Part shown: positions 48,301-58,862 of the stretch, one piece after another | How the letters are laid out: every line of letters starts with the position of its first letter | Position numbering within the stretch: the first letter of the stretch is position 1 | Assembly (NCBI GenBank): GCA_030248195.1 | Contig: JASAND010028644.1 | Location: 62,001 to 126,000 of the forward strand | Direction: 5' to 3' | DNA: 64,000 bases | Source of the DNA: Trissonchulus latispiculum | Lineage: Eukaryota > Nematoda > Enoplea > Enoplida > Ironidae | Program-made: the position numbers and the translations under genes | Notes under the pieces: model-generated | Databases searched by the model: none | The model's input: the letters and a program-made list of their open reading frames with translations, nothing else | Told to the model about the DNA's origin: nothing

Positions 48301-48883
48301 CTGGTGTTCCTGTTGTCACACTGATAGTGGGTGAATGCCGTGGAATGGAAGGCCTAACTCTGGTTTGTAAAATAATACTTTTTTTGTTAATTGTCTATGT
48401 TATAGGGCAGCGGTTCATGTGGTAGAATTTTAATTTTTTCATTTTCTTAACTTTCTGTTCAGACTTATTTTGTATGTTTACTTGTTTCAAGAATTCATAA
48501 TTCTTCATTCACATTATAGATTAACTGAACGTATTAATTTACTTTGTTTGTGTGTAAATAAGATTTCAATTTGTTTTCAGGGAGGACGAGCAATGTCGCC
48601 TGTGTTCACGTTTGCCTGGCCTGCAGCTCAGATTTCCATGTTGCCTCCAGATAAGCTGGACTCTCTCAGATTTCTGGATCCTTGCCTTGATGACTCAGCA
48701 GTAGATGCCTTAAAATCGTCCCTAGAATCGGAGTCCAGCTCCTACTATGCTGCTGCTCGGCTCTGGCTCGATGCTATTATTTTGCCGCAGCAATCTAGAC
48801 AGTATTTGTTGACTGCATTGGACTATATTCATGCAGGACTACCAAAGCGAGAATTCCGACATCGTGCGGTTATGCGAATGTAA
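39394..48883 (+). CDS. MCCC2: MCCC2-type acyl-CoA carboxyltransferase, ten exons
   Basis: Exons 39,394-39,521, 40,537-40,766, 41,400-41,578, 41,781-41,861, 42,253-42,431, 45,468-45,657, 46,023-46,114, 47,701-47,855, 48,247-48,362 and 48,581-48,883 join in phase to 550 residues, close to the usual 560 for the beta subunit of mitochondrial 3-methylcrotonyl-CoA carboxylase (leucine breakdown). Exon 1 encodes an arginine-containing presequence ([20 protein letters not shown]), fitting mitochondrial import. The CoA-side N domain is well kept: [27 protein letters not shown] (about 171-177), SCTAGAAY (213-220), [12 protein letters not shown]. The biotin-side C domain is much weaker: the family glycine motif GSYGAGNYGM is replaced at about 440-450 by [11 protein letters not shown] without length change, and the TGFMVG segment is also lost. 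It could be a divergent paralogue or inactive. A phase-2 acceptor at 47,700 (TTAATTTTAG) was chosen because it restores FAEIGG-HGVGII against the family. Confidence 0.85.
39558..39686. mobile_element. Short palindromic MITE, MCCC2 intron 1
   Basis: Outer ends GGGCCAATGTTATCAACGTC and GACGTTGATAACACTGGACC pair, as do TAAACCCGGGTT on each side. About 130 bp with a short loop near 39,620. Confidence 0.75.
41107..41200. mobile_element. A-family MITE fragment, MCCC2 intron 2
   Basis: Only the left end is present: AGTACATAATGCATAAGAGT, then GTATCCTCTGTACGCTGACC, resembling A5. The right half is missing. Confidence 0.55.
43322..44190. repeat. 149-bp tandem array of E3, about six units
   Basis: Equivalent bases of the GGGTCCGGTGTGGGTC anchor fall at 43,472, 43,621, 43,759, about 43,908 and 44,061. 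One unit is shorter by about 11 bp (it lacks the AAAAGTGGCCCC part). Each unit contains TTTGGTATCAAATGAAAGCC, shared with the array of E2. Frames over it are artefacts. Confidence 0.9.
44520..45307. repeat. Terminal inverted-repeat module of E3
   Basis: Arms of about 185 bp (44,520-44,704 and 45,123-45,307) are near-exact reverse complements: outer CAAGAAAGTAAAATGCTCC, inner GAACAACCCATATTCGCG. AGGACTAGGTT and AATATGGG motifs match the E1 module. Confidence 0.9.
46393..47408 (+). mobile_element. TTAA-bounded element (C family, copy 3), MCCC2 intron 7
   Basis: TTAAGGTGCTGGTATC to GATACCAGCACCTTAA, 1,016 bp, very similar along its length to 1,320-2,336. It lies wholly inside the intron between exons 7 and 8. 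Non-autonomous, piggyBac-like by target site. Confidence 0.85.
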
Positions 48884-49091
48884 CTCATGGAGCTACGCAC
48901 ATGGAAGAATTTTGTCACTAATATGCTCAAAGTGTGCAGTTAAAATAATGTACTGTGCGAAAGCTATGCAATGAGTCTTTTCGAAAAGGATGAATGGACG
49001 CCAAGACTAGAACTTCGGAACTCCTGCTCGGCAACTGTTTCTGGGGTTCGAATGCGATTATGCCGAATTAAAATGGTGACTTATGTGGAAT

Positions 49092-49445
49092 CAAGAGTGC
49101 ACAACACATAGGAGTATGACAGCTGGCATACTGTGTATTATCTGCTTGACACATCCTCTGCACGCTAACGGCTGACCCCTCCCCGCAAGTTGGTACCCAG
49201 TCGAAACGGGGGGTACGCTCACTCGCTCTATGCTTGTGTGCTAAAGCTCGATAACACAAGCACTACGTGCGCGAGTTTTACGTCTGTTTCGAACTTTAGA
49301 ACACATGCATAGCGGCCAAATTTTTTAAGTGAAGGGTACAATTTGAGGGGGGGTGGTGGTCAGTCGTTAGCGTGCAGAGGATGTGTCACGCTTATAATAC
49401 AAGCTGTGTGTGACAGCTGTCATACTCTTATGTATTATGTTCTCT
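49092..49445. mobile_element. MITE of the AAGAGTACATAAT family (A5)
   Basis: CAAGAGTGCACAACACATAG at the left and ATGTATTATGTTCTCTTG at the right form imperfect ends. CTCTGCACGCTAACGGCTGA pairs with TCAGTCGTTAGCGTGCAGAG. It lies about 210 bp behind the MCCC2 stop codon. Confidence 0.75.
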
Positions 49446-50222
49446 TGGTGGAATGTTTAGCGGTAATTTTAGACTTTTAAAATTAATTGAGTAATTTATG
49501 ATTCTGACTGTGCAAGTGTATTGTTTGTTTATCATCATCGTTACGCAGTAAACGCTTAATTTTCTTTTTTTGTGTCCAATAGCTTTTACGCGAATCTGTA
49601 AATTACGTAGTAACAAAAGAATGAAGTCAGATACGTGACTACAAAAATAGCTCCGCCGGTCGGATGAGGCGTTAATTTGGTGCCCGTGCGCTGTCTTGCT
49701 GGGGACAGTGCACGCTAGAAAACCCTTAACCCTTATCGTCAAGAGGAGGGCTCGGAGTCCCGGTGGAAAGGCACCCCATCCCTGTTTCGGCTTTTCCGGC
49801 GGCACCCTATTTATACTATGTTTTGTACGTGGCAGTGCAAGCTTAAGTGTTGAACGAGATGCAAAACGAGATTGTTGTTTCTCTAACGTTTAAACATTGT
49901 TTGGTGCCTTTAATTGCTGTCTTAGCCAGTCACGTAAAAGAAAATAGAATAATAGCGAAATCTATAAATTTTGCGATATTTGAACTCAGCGTGGTCGAAA
50001 ATTTTACAGTTCGACTTATGAATGTTCAGTTTGTACTACTCTAAACCAGGAGTGCTCCTGCTATTAGGATTGTTACGATTACAATTATACGGTACGATAG
50101 TTACGGTACAAGTGCGATTCTGTTTGCTTGATTGAAAGTAATGTCAATTACTGTAGTAGATTATAATTACGGTTGTTCAGAATTTCTACTGCTTAAGCTG
50201 TTACTGTGCATATATGTAGAAA
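49446..50222. other. No recognisable gene
   Basis: Anonymous. The 125-codon minus frame at 49,428-49,805 begins in a G/C-rich patch, runs into the end of A5, and shows no domain. Confidence 0.4.
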
Positions 50223-50851
50223 CTTTCCCATTATCCCCCCATAGCTTCTTAGAAGTACTGAAGATGCACACTTTGACGGATTGAGTTAAAATTTGGTAGG
50301 GATAGGTTTTCGGACCTGCTGATTTCAAAAATGCAAAAATTTTAAAATTTTAAAGATTTTTTAGAAATTTTAAAATTTTAGTTTGGTAAGGGGGGACCAA
50401 GGGGAACCGAAAAATTTTTTGTCTTCGATTTTGCTGAAAAGATGTATATAGGGGTTTTCGGGGTCGTAGAACACGAATCTGAAATCCGTTTTTCGATCCA
50501 GCTTTTCGTTGGCTCAGGCTAAGCTTACATCTTAAGCTTATAACTTTAGCTTATATTGAGCTAACAAAAAGCTGGATCGAAAAACGGATTTCAGATTCGT
50601 GTTCTACGACCCCGAAAACCCCTATATACATCTTTTCAGCAAAATCGAAGACAAAAAAGTTTTCGGTTCCCCTTGGTCCCCCCTTACCAAACTAAAATTT
50701 TAAAATTTTTAAAAAGTTTTTAAATTTTTAAAATTTTTGGATTTTTGAAATCAGCAGGTTCGAAAACCTGCCCCTACCAAATTTCAACTCAATCCGTCAA
50801 AGTGGGCATCTTCAGTACTTTGACGAAGCTATGGGGGGGATAATGGGAAAG
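50223..50851. mobile_element. Giant hairpin element 1
   Basis: Arms of about 300 bp meet near 50,535 at an AGCTTAAG-rich centre. Nearly the whole unit pairs: outer CTTTCCCATTATCCCCCC with GGGGGGATAATGGGAAAG, inner TGTTCTACGACC with GGTCGTAGAACA. It has the layout of a foldback element. A related hairpin starts about 380 bp later. Confidence 0.85.
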
Positions 50852-51136
50852 ACCCGAAATTTTACCCACCCTGTACCCATGTTGTTATATAGTAACGGGT
50901 ATGTTTTGGTTATAGTCCCACCAAAGCGATGATTTTTTCAAAAGTGGTCAGAAAATAAGTTTTCATGTTCTTTGAAAGACACATGACCTTAAAAAGACGT
51001 CTGTAGAAATTACTGTAATTCTTTTAGTTATCCACAAGGGTGCTTCTGGGCGGTCAGTCAATAGCGGAGCTTCTTGTATTTTCAACAAAGTTTTTGTACC
51101 CCCCCCCCGAGATTTCGGCCTTAATATGCCGAAAAT

Positions 51137-51190
51137 CTGAGAGGCCAATGGCACTAGAAAAGGTATACGGTGTCGTACTCTTCCTATTAG
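51137..51190 (+). repeat. Short hairpin repeat (N family)
   Basis: TCTGAGAGGCCAATGGCACT, then AGAAAAGGTATACGGTGTCG and TACTCTTCCTATTA. Related copies lie at 59,253-59,312 and around the hAT-like element (57,275-57,290 plus 58,599-58,640, reverse complement). Confidence 0.55.
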
Positions 51191-51231
51191 TTACTCTTGG
51201 TGATATAAAGCTTTACGTAGATACGTAGATC

Positions 51232-51826
51232 GGGTCTTTTCCAGATTACCCCCCACCACTCAAAATTCTTAAAACTTGACCAATTGAGCTGAAATTTGCT
51301 GTGGGTATGTTTTCGACTACGCTGAGTTCGAATATCGCAAAATTTATCGATTTCGCGAGATTCGATTTTTTTCGATTCGCAAGGGGGGACCAAGGGAAGC
51401 CGAAAAATTTTTGTCGCCGATTTTTCTGAATAGTTGTATATAGGGTTTTCTGGGGCGCTGAGCACGAATGTGAAGTCTGTTTTTCGATTCAACTTTTTGT
51501 TAGCTTGATATAAGCTAAAGTTTAAGCTTAAGTTGTAAGCTTATGCTGAGCTAACGAAAAGCTGAATCGGAAAACGGACTTCAGATTTGTGCTCAGCGCC
51601 CCAGAAAACCCCTATATACAACTATTCAGCAAAATCGGCGACAAAAAATTTTCGGTTTCCCTTGGTCCCCCCTTGCGAATCGAAAAATAGAATCTCGCGA
51701 AATCGAAAAATTTTGCGATATTTGAACTCAGCGTGGTCGAAAACATATATACCCACAGCGGTTTTCAGCTCAATTGGTCAAGTTTTAAGAATTTTGAGTG
51801 GTGGGGGGTAATCTGGAAAAGACCCC
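51232..51826. mobile_element. Giant hairpin element 2
   Basis: Arms of about 290 bp meet near 51,525. The outer end GGGTCTTTTCCAGATTACCC pairs with GGGTAATCTGGAAAAGACCC. It shares with hairpin 1 the blocks TTTTCGGTTTCCCTTGGTCC, TGTATATAGGGTTTTC and an AGCTTAAG-rich centre, but the outer arms differ. Confidence 0.85.
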
Positions 51827-51963
51827 ATAGATCGATAATACGTAATTGTTTCATGCATTTGCTAATAGTAGAGTTCCTTTTTATTAGTTAGGTAGTTTGT
51901 TATTTGTTGTTTACTTAGAAGAATAGATATCCCGTAGTCAATGCTGAACCTTTTCTCTTGGTG

Positions 51964-52486
51964 CCTTTTCAAGAAAGGGGAAGAGTAGAGTTAAAATTAA
52001 CTTGATCCTTTTCAAGAAAGAGTTAAAAGAGTTAATTTTAACCCTGCGAGTTAGAGAGAGTTAAAATTTTAACTCCACGTGGATTCATGAAAAGAGTTAA
52101 AATTAACTCGCTTCAACTCTACCCTTTTCAAGAATCGCGTTTAGAGTTAAAAATCTGTGGAGTTAAATTTAACTCTACCCTTTTCACGAAAGGGTTAAAT
52201 TTAACTCTGCTTAACTCTCTCTGAGCATTTTCTATTGAAATTTAACCCCAGGCAAAACACGCAGGTTAAGCAGAGTTAAAATTAACTCTGTTCAGGAAAC
52301 CATGGGGTTAATTTTAACCCTGTCATTTTTAACTCCTTTTAACTCTACAGCTTTTAACCCTGCAGGGTTAAAGAGAGTTAAAACACGCAGAGTTAAAATT
52401 AACTCTGTGCTTTCATGAAAAGAGTTAATTTTAACTCTACTCAACTCAACTCTACTCTACTCTACCCTACCCTTTCTTGAAAAGGC
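51964..52486. mobile_element. MITE packed with GAGTTAAAATTAACTC palindromes
   Basis: Outer ends CCTTTTCAAGAAAGGG and CCCTTTCTTGAAAAGG. The interior is almost entirely AGAGTTAAAATTAACTCT-type palindromes, with at least six clear versions. No coding capacity. Confidence 0.75.
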
Positions 52487-52616
52487 CTTTGGAGACAGTT
52501 TTTTCAAGTAGAATACAAAATCAGAAAATATCTTCTTTTAACGTTAACATTATATAATTCTAACAAATTAAACACTTAACTTCTTCTTAACACTTATCTT
52601 CCACTTAACGTGAGCT

Positions 52617-54050
52617 TTAGCATAGAAAACTGTAAAACCTTTGCACACACGCAGGACTTCTATAGTTTATGAAAAAGTAGCGGTTGTGGCATGCTTTGGT
52701 GGTCCAGAGAGGCAAGTAGTCAGAGCTAAGAATAAATTGGCTAAAGTAGATGTCATACTGATTGTCTGTAATACCATACTTTTTTAATCCACAGTGTAGC
52801 TCCATGCTAATTTGACAGATGGTAACACCTGCCTTATCCAGCGGTCCCCCGTGAGACATATAGGGTAGCAGTTCAAACTCGGCACCCTCAGCGTCCAGGA
52901 ATAGAAAATCGATCACCTTGTCGACAAGATTGTGCTTCTGCAAAAAGTCTAGCAAACTCATCACTTTAACTTCCTTGAATTTATAGTTTACAGCTGATCC
53001 TACTAAAACGGAGGCATTGATCACTCCGTTTTTGTGGCCAACGGCAACGTTATCGTAGGTGCCGATTTTGGTGAATACTTGACCCACTTTGTCCTGTGGA
53101 TCGGCGCCGTAGAGACGGCAGTTGGGGACTCGTTTTAGCAGCTTCTGTTCTGCCATAATGTCATTTCCAATTCCAAGGGTTATACCGATACAGTCGGTTC
53201 GAGTTTCGGCATCCGATACGTAGCTGATAAAGCCTTTCCAGTCGTCCATATTACGGATCATCTCCATGTTAAGCTTCTTTTTGAGGCTGCTACTACAGTT
53301 TGTAGTAACCTTGTAGTAAGCTTTGAATAGTTTACCTAAACAAAAATTGAACACCTTATGGTGGGGATAGCTTTTAGCGCTGTAATAGTCAAAGCGTCGT
53401 AACTTGTTCAGTTTAAGTACTTATATAGCAAATGGTACATCACCATCATCTTAAAGCTTTGTGAAATTGTGAAGCTGTGAAAAAGCTTGAACTTTGTGGG
53501 GTCGAAAACGTGAACAAAAGTAGTATTTCTGCCGGATAGTTAAAGTTTTATAATTTGAGCACGTGGGGCAAGAAGGAATACGGTCTTGATCAAATTTCCA
53601 GTGTAATTCTGTATATCAGGATTCAGGACAGAGTGTTAAATCCCTGTTTTAGACGCCTTATGCTTCCATTTCAAAAAGTGGTTTGTAATTAATTAATTAA
53701 TTGTAGTGAATTTTTTGGGGGCCTGGTGGTGTACAACTTTCATTTCTTTAACTTGTAGTTGTTGTATTATTACATATTTGCACATTACCTTGTGAAAGCT
53801 GTACCGAATGACATAGTTTGACCGGTTCCGTCAGGAAACGCCATTTGTCACAAACTTCGGATCTTGACAGTTCCGGTAGGACATTGTCTCCCTTAGGCAA
53901 GTCGTTGAGCAGTCGACGGTGTAGAGGAATGAAATCATTCTTTTGATCTGTTGACCGTGGTATCCTTCCAAAATTAAGGATAATCAAACACGAAGCAATA
54001 ATTGCGCAAACAATATACCAGCATCGACATGACTGTATTCTTGAAACCAT
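52617..54050 (-). CDS. FkbM-family methyltransferase with N-terminal membrane anchor
   Basis: Two exons, 54,050-53,789 and 53,335-52,617, join in phase 1 (CAA G|GT) to 326 residues. Residues about 11-27 (WYIVCAIIASCLIILNF) form one hydrophobic segment near the N-terminus, suggesting a type II membrane or secreted protein. A methyltransferase-like domain follows: LGIGND (about 141-146, SAM-binding type), VPNCRLYGADP (157-167), FLFLDAEGAEFELLP (231-245) and MELHCG (265-270). The layout matches the Methyltransf_21/FkbM group known mainly from nematodes and other invertebrates. Substrate unknown; such enzymes are usually O-methyltransferases, which is inference here. The second copy lies 9.3 kb away in the same orientation with the same last-exon length. 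Confidence 0.8.
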
Positions 54051-54992
54051 TTAGCAGACTGAATTGTTGAGAGCAGCAAAGGAGGTCCAGTGCATTAGTG
54101 GAGTGATTGGTTGGTTGTGTCTAATTCTGGCACTGCCTGATTATCAACGTTCTTGCAAGTTATATGTGTCGATATTTTGTTGAGAAGATTTTAGACGGGA
54201 AAGCTTTTTCAGTCTGGTAAACTGAGGCTTCTAACTTGCTGGAATGAATGAGCTAAAATGAATTCTATTACTTTTATATTATATTCTGTTTTCAGCCGGT
54301 TTAACTTTTCAGCAGGTCAACTGAATTAGACTAGACTCAGGTTTGTCTCGTTGTGAACCATAATAATTGGTTCCAGTTTTGCTGAGGCAATACAGCAGCA
54401 AAACAGTTCTATCTTCCAGCGGGTTCTGTAAACTCAGAACCATAAGCATGCACCTTGTGTGCTCTGTTGAAGTTGAAGTTGATTTGTGTAAACATTTGTG
54501 TAGTTAGGCACTGAATGTATATAGCCGGTGGAAGCTTCTAAAGCGACCGCTGATTTATGGACATAAGTACCTGAACCTGCCTATGCAAACTAATATACAC
54601 ATGAACTAAAGTCAATAGCACTTGACAAAAATTATGTCCTGGTCGCAATATTCGAATGTTTCGAATTGTTAAATAATAATATGGCGGTCTTGTCTGTCAA
54701 ATATAAGCCATGGTAACAGATTAGCATAATTAGGAGTAAAAACTACAAATGTGCTACTATATTTATCGAGCTTCTTATAGCTCCACGAATTTGTCAGCGT
54801 GTATAGATGACGTAGTAACGTAGAAAACTGGTACGAAAGAATAGATGTAGATAGATCGGTTAGCACGGTATAACATTCCTTTTCAGGCCGATTTCACGAC
54901 GATTATAGGCAAAAAATTTCGGCGAAGCCGAAGATCTTTTGAACTTTTTGTCCAAAAATCTTTAAAATTTGCCACCCCACGCCCACACCCAC
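54051..54992. other. Upstream region of methyltransferase 1
   Basis: No gene or identified repeat. The promoter must lie here, but no clear TATA or initiator element could be assigned. Confidence 0.4.
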
Positions 54993-56927
54993 TTAAGGGG
55001 GGGTCCATTTTTGGGCCATTTTTTCGACTTTCTCCGATCTCGCTGATTTTCACATATGTTATTGTCCAAATGGTATATTTTAACGAGTTTTTAACACGTT
55101 CCTTACCAGGGACGTATTTTTACGTCTTTTTGAATACAACAATGTTATCTGTGGACGTAAAAATACGTCCAAAAACTAGTGGTTTTTATAGCTGTTTCAG
55201 AATTAATAGAATACTTCCGACGACATAAAAATTCGGAAAATGACTACAAAAGTTTGAAAACACCGGTCCCCTCCGGTATATGTGCAAGTATGTATGTGCA
55301 ATGCCATAACATCCATAAGTCCCATTCCTCCCCAATTTCAGTATTTTCCACCACATTGTTGCCGTCTGCAAGACTCCAAACAAACCTTCTTTACAGAATT
55401 TTTATTTCCAGATAAGTGAACCGAGGGAAGACAAATTATGGAAGGGGGAGGGTCGGAGGAGGATATAAAAATTTTGATATTTTTGTAGTGGTTTACTGAT
55501 CGCCTAGGCCAATATGGCATGATCTAGAATCTAGATATGAACGAATTCAAAAAGTTTACTGGCGTTGCTCTGTCTTCACATGGGTCTAGTGAATTTTCTA
55601 ATGTATGCTGACTCTCGAATGGACTGTCCAAACTGACTATGTATAAGAACTTACCGTTGAGACGTGGTAGATTCTCGGCTTATTCGACTTTTGGCCATCT
55701 TCAGTAACCTTCATTTTAATTATAATTTCTTCGGTGGAGGTCATGATAGACTAGCCAAACTTTGCTTTAGGTAAAAAGAAAGTGCCACAGAAAAAATATG
55801 CTGTGTGCTCTAACAGAGGAAGCCAGCTTGATGAATTTTTATTGTAAACTGCCAGAAAACATTTTGTTTTGTCGATTTGAACTTTTTTCAATAAATCCAT
55901 GACTTTTCTTAGTCAGTAGACCTTTTTCCTTTTACAGTTTGTTTTACCAGACGTATTTTTACGTCCTTTTTGTAGAATTAAGGTTACAGCAGGACGTAAA
56001 TTTACGTCCTCAAGCAAATTAAACAGTAGCAGAAACCCAAAATAAGACGTAAAAGTACGTCCAATGGAATAGCCAGTAGTAAACGTAAAATTACGTTGTT
56101 TAACATATTTTTAAAACATATCATGAAAAAAGTTTATGGACGTAAATTTACGTTCAAGGTATTTTGTGCTTACCAGATAGAATTCGTAGAGTGGAGCAGA
56201 TGTGTATACTTGGAGTGAAAATTGGTCAAGTATTGAGAGTGGAAGGCTAATTGCAAATCTACGGTAGCTGGGGTAAAAAGTGTGGTAAGGAACGTGAAGA
56301 TTAAAGTCGTAACTCTTACGGTTGTCGAGTAATTTCACCTCACAGTTGAGATTTCATGTGTTAAACATAGGAAATTTAAAAAGTTGTCACTTTTTCGCGT
56401 GCGCCAAAAAGATCTCCCGACAAACGTTGGTGAATCTGGACAAATTATACATTAAAATAACGCTAAAATGTTAAACTGCGGTACCCTTGAATTAGAATTT
56501 TAATTTAGGCCTTTAAAATTTTTTAATTAATTTCTGAAGGATTAAAATTTAACACGATTTGAGCATCAAGTCAAATTTTAATCCTTCAAAAATTAATTAA
56601 AAAATTTTAAAGGCCTAAATTAAAATTCTAATTCCAGGGTACCGCAGTTTAACATTTTAGCGTTATTTTAATGTATAATTTGTCCAGATTCACCAACGTT
56701 TGTCGGGAGATCTTTTTGGCGCACGCGAAAAAGAGAGAACTTTTAAAATTTCCTATGTTTAACACATGAAATCTCAACTTTGAGGTGAAATTACTCGACA
56801 ACCGTAAGAGTTACGACTTTAATTTTAAAAACTCGTTAAAATATACCATTTGGACAATAAAATATGTGAAAATCAGCCAAATCGGAGAAACTCGAAAAAA
56901 TGGCCCAAAAATGGACCCCCCCCTTAA
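54993..56927. mobile_element. TTAA-bounded foldback element (B family, copy 2) with nested insert
   Basis: Starts TTAAGGGGGGGTCC and ends GGACCCCCCCCTTAA. The right arm (56,560-56,927) is the reverse complement of the left arm, read as 54,993-55,094 plus 56,297-56,560. The left arm is split by a 1.2-kb insertion. The centre near 56,555 is AT-rich. It matches the truncated copy at 3,351. Confidence 0.85.
55095..56296. mobile_element. Nested element with ACGTAAATTTACGT palindromes
   Basis: 14-bp perfect terminal inverted repeats CACGTTCCTTACCA / TGGTAAGGAACGTG. It carries seven palindromes of the form GACGTAAATTTACGTC or variants: 55,111, 55,154, 55,950, 55,993, 56,046, 56,083 and 56,140. The intact right arm of the host element shows it is an insertion; any target duplication is at most about 2-4 bp. 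No transposase frame. Confidence 0.8.
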
Positions 56928-57290
56928 GTAATCACAGCGTCCCCCAAAATTTCCCCCTCAGATGGGTGCCACTTTGGTAAAATTTACTCTGAGAAAATCG
57001 CTCGAATGGTCAAATTTTCAATTTCGGATATACGACTAACTTTTTAGTTTTCTGTTTAATTAATAAATTTACATTAAAGTGCAAGCCAGCTGGTGTCTAG
57101 GTCTTAGACTTAGGTCTAGCGTGTCGGTTATTAATTTTATTATTATACTTCTACAATGGGTTTCATCTAACTGTATTGTTATAGTGAGTGAATTGTTTTC
57201 TTGCATTGGCCTTGTGCTGGCAACTTCGGCTATGGAGATTGCCAAATAGGAAGACATCGGGTACGTATGCCAACAGCAGTGACTAGTGAT

Positions 57291-58590
57291 CAGGGTTTTT
57301 TGCGTCCAGAAGTGCGTCTGGACGCAAAGTTTCTTATCTTGACGCAACGAAATTTTAACGGGACGCAAGCTAGACGCAACATTATTTCGGGAGAAAATTC
57401 ACTTTTGCAAGAGTGAAAACTTTAAATGTTTCCAGTACCAATTTTTCCATATTTTCCAAAAAGTTTCTCGGTTTCTGGGGGGCTCCGCCACCCAGACCCC
57501 CCCTGGTGTTTTCCACTATGTCATCGAATGCCAACGCTTTGTAATGTGTCAGTACTTGTTGAGTTATTAGTTGAGTTATCTACCTGTATCGATACATTAC
57601 AGGTCAAAGGCCCATTATTAATAAAATTTGTAGCCGTGGCCAAATATCCAAATTTTTGGGATCATGTAATGTAATGAGGTTCATACAATTGCATTAGCAC
57701 AGTTTTTAAAGTGTAAATTTTGTTCTTGACTGGATTTTTAAAACATTTTCAGCTTCTGAGGGTTAATCCCTTAATTGCCAAAAGTCAACCAAATTTGTAG
57801 AGCATCCAATTTTTGGTTTGGTTCATTTTAAGCATTCTAGCGCAGTCATCGAGAAACGTTTGTCCTTAAGAAATTCAAGCATTAAAGGGTTAATCAATCG
57901 TATTCGTAACCAACGTTAATATTTCACTGTTTTTGCCTTTGATTAATACTGCACTACGCATCGCATGCACGCTCTTTGTTTATTGATTATTACTTCTCAA
58001 AGGGCTCCGCCCCCCAGACCCCCCCCCCCGCTGCTTGTTTGTCATAATGTTTCCGGGATTAATCAGTTCTCTGAGTTTTCAAAACAGGATTACTGCCTTT
58101 GTTCTGAATGATATTAATTTTATAGCTATTTAACTAATTCTTAATTAGTTTAACTATAACATCAAAACATCTGAATAATGTGTGTCAATAATATCAAAAA
58201 TTGGTCATGATATGTGTTAGATACAACAGATGCGAATTAAAAATCGTTTTGAACATTTGCATTACGGATTTTTCCGTAATCGCAAAAAATTTTCTCAACT
58301 TGTGGGGGGCTCTGCCCCCCAGACCCCCCGTCGTGTATATAGGGCATATTTAACATATTTTGTAATCGTGCATTACTTCTCAGTAGCATCACCGTTCTAA
58401 GTACTTTTTCATACGATTAAATTATGTTTAACTAAAGAAAGAATCGACATTTTTATAAAAAATACAATTTTTGCATATAAAACACGCTAAAACAAGAATT
58501 TTACCTGGACGCAAAATTTCTTAACGGGACGCAACTTAAAATTAGCTGGACGCAAGGTTGACGCAAATCCGAAAACCAAAAAAAACCCTG
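57291..58590 (+). mobile_element. hAT-like non-autonomous element with perfect 8-bp duplication
   Basis: The 1,300-bp unit runs from CAGGGTTTTTT to AAAAAAAACCCTG and is flanked by CTAGTGAT on both sides (57,283-57,290 and 58,591-58,598). CAGGG ends plus an 8-bp duplication are typical of the hAT superfamily. Subterminal GGACGCAA/GACGCAAC motifs cluster at both ends, as hAT transposase sites often do. Three GGGGGGCTCCGCCCCCCAGA-type motifs lie inside. No transposase is encoded. Confidence 0.85.
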
Positions 58591-58696
58591 CTAGTGATAC
58601 GACACCGTACTCTTCCTAGTGCAAATAGCCTGTCAGATGCTTGGGACACAGGTCGAATTATCGGGGGGGGGGGTTCGTTAACCATGCGCACTGGAT

Positions 58697-58862
58697 ATTT
58701 GTTCATATCTGGATATCCGCCATATCCGGATATCCGCCATATCCGGATATCCGCCTATTTTGCGTTAACGGATATCCGGATACCCGTTTATCCGCCAATT
58801 CCAAACATAAGTTCAAGAAAATTTTTCTCAAATCGAATATTATCCGGATATCCGGATATCCA
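58697..58862 (+). repeat. ATATCCGG / ATATCCGCC simple repeat
   Basis: Iterations of GGATATCCGCCATATCC alternate with less regular GATATCCGGATA pieces over about 165 bp. Confidence 0.75.

Noticed and set aside
49000..49060. GGGGTTCGAATGCGATT, resembling a tRNA B box
   Set aside because: No matching acceptor, D or anticodon stems upstream.
49428..49805. 125-codon minus-strand frame
   Set aside because: No domain recognised, and it runs into the right end of MITE A5.
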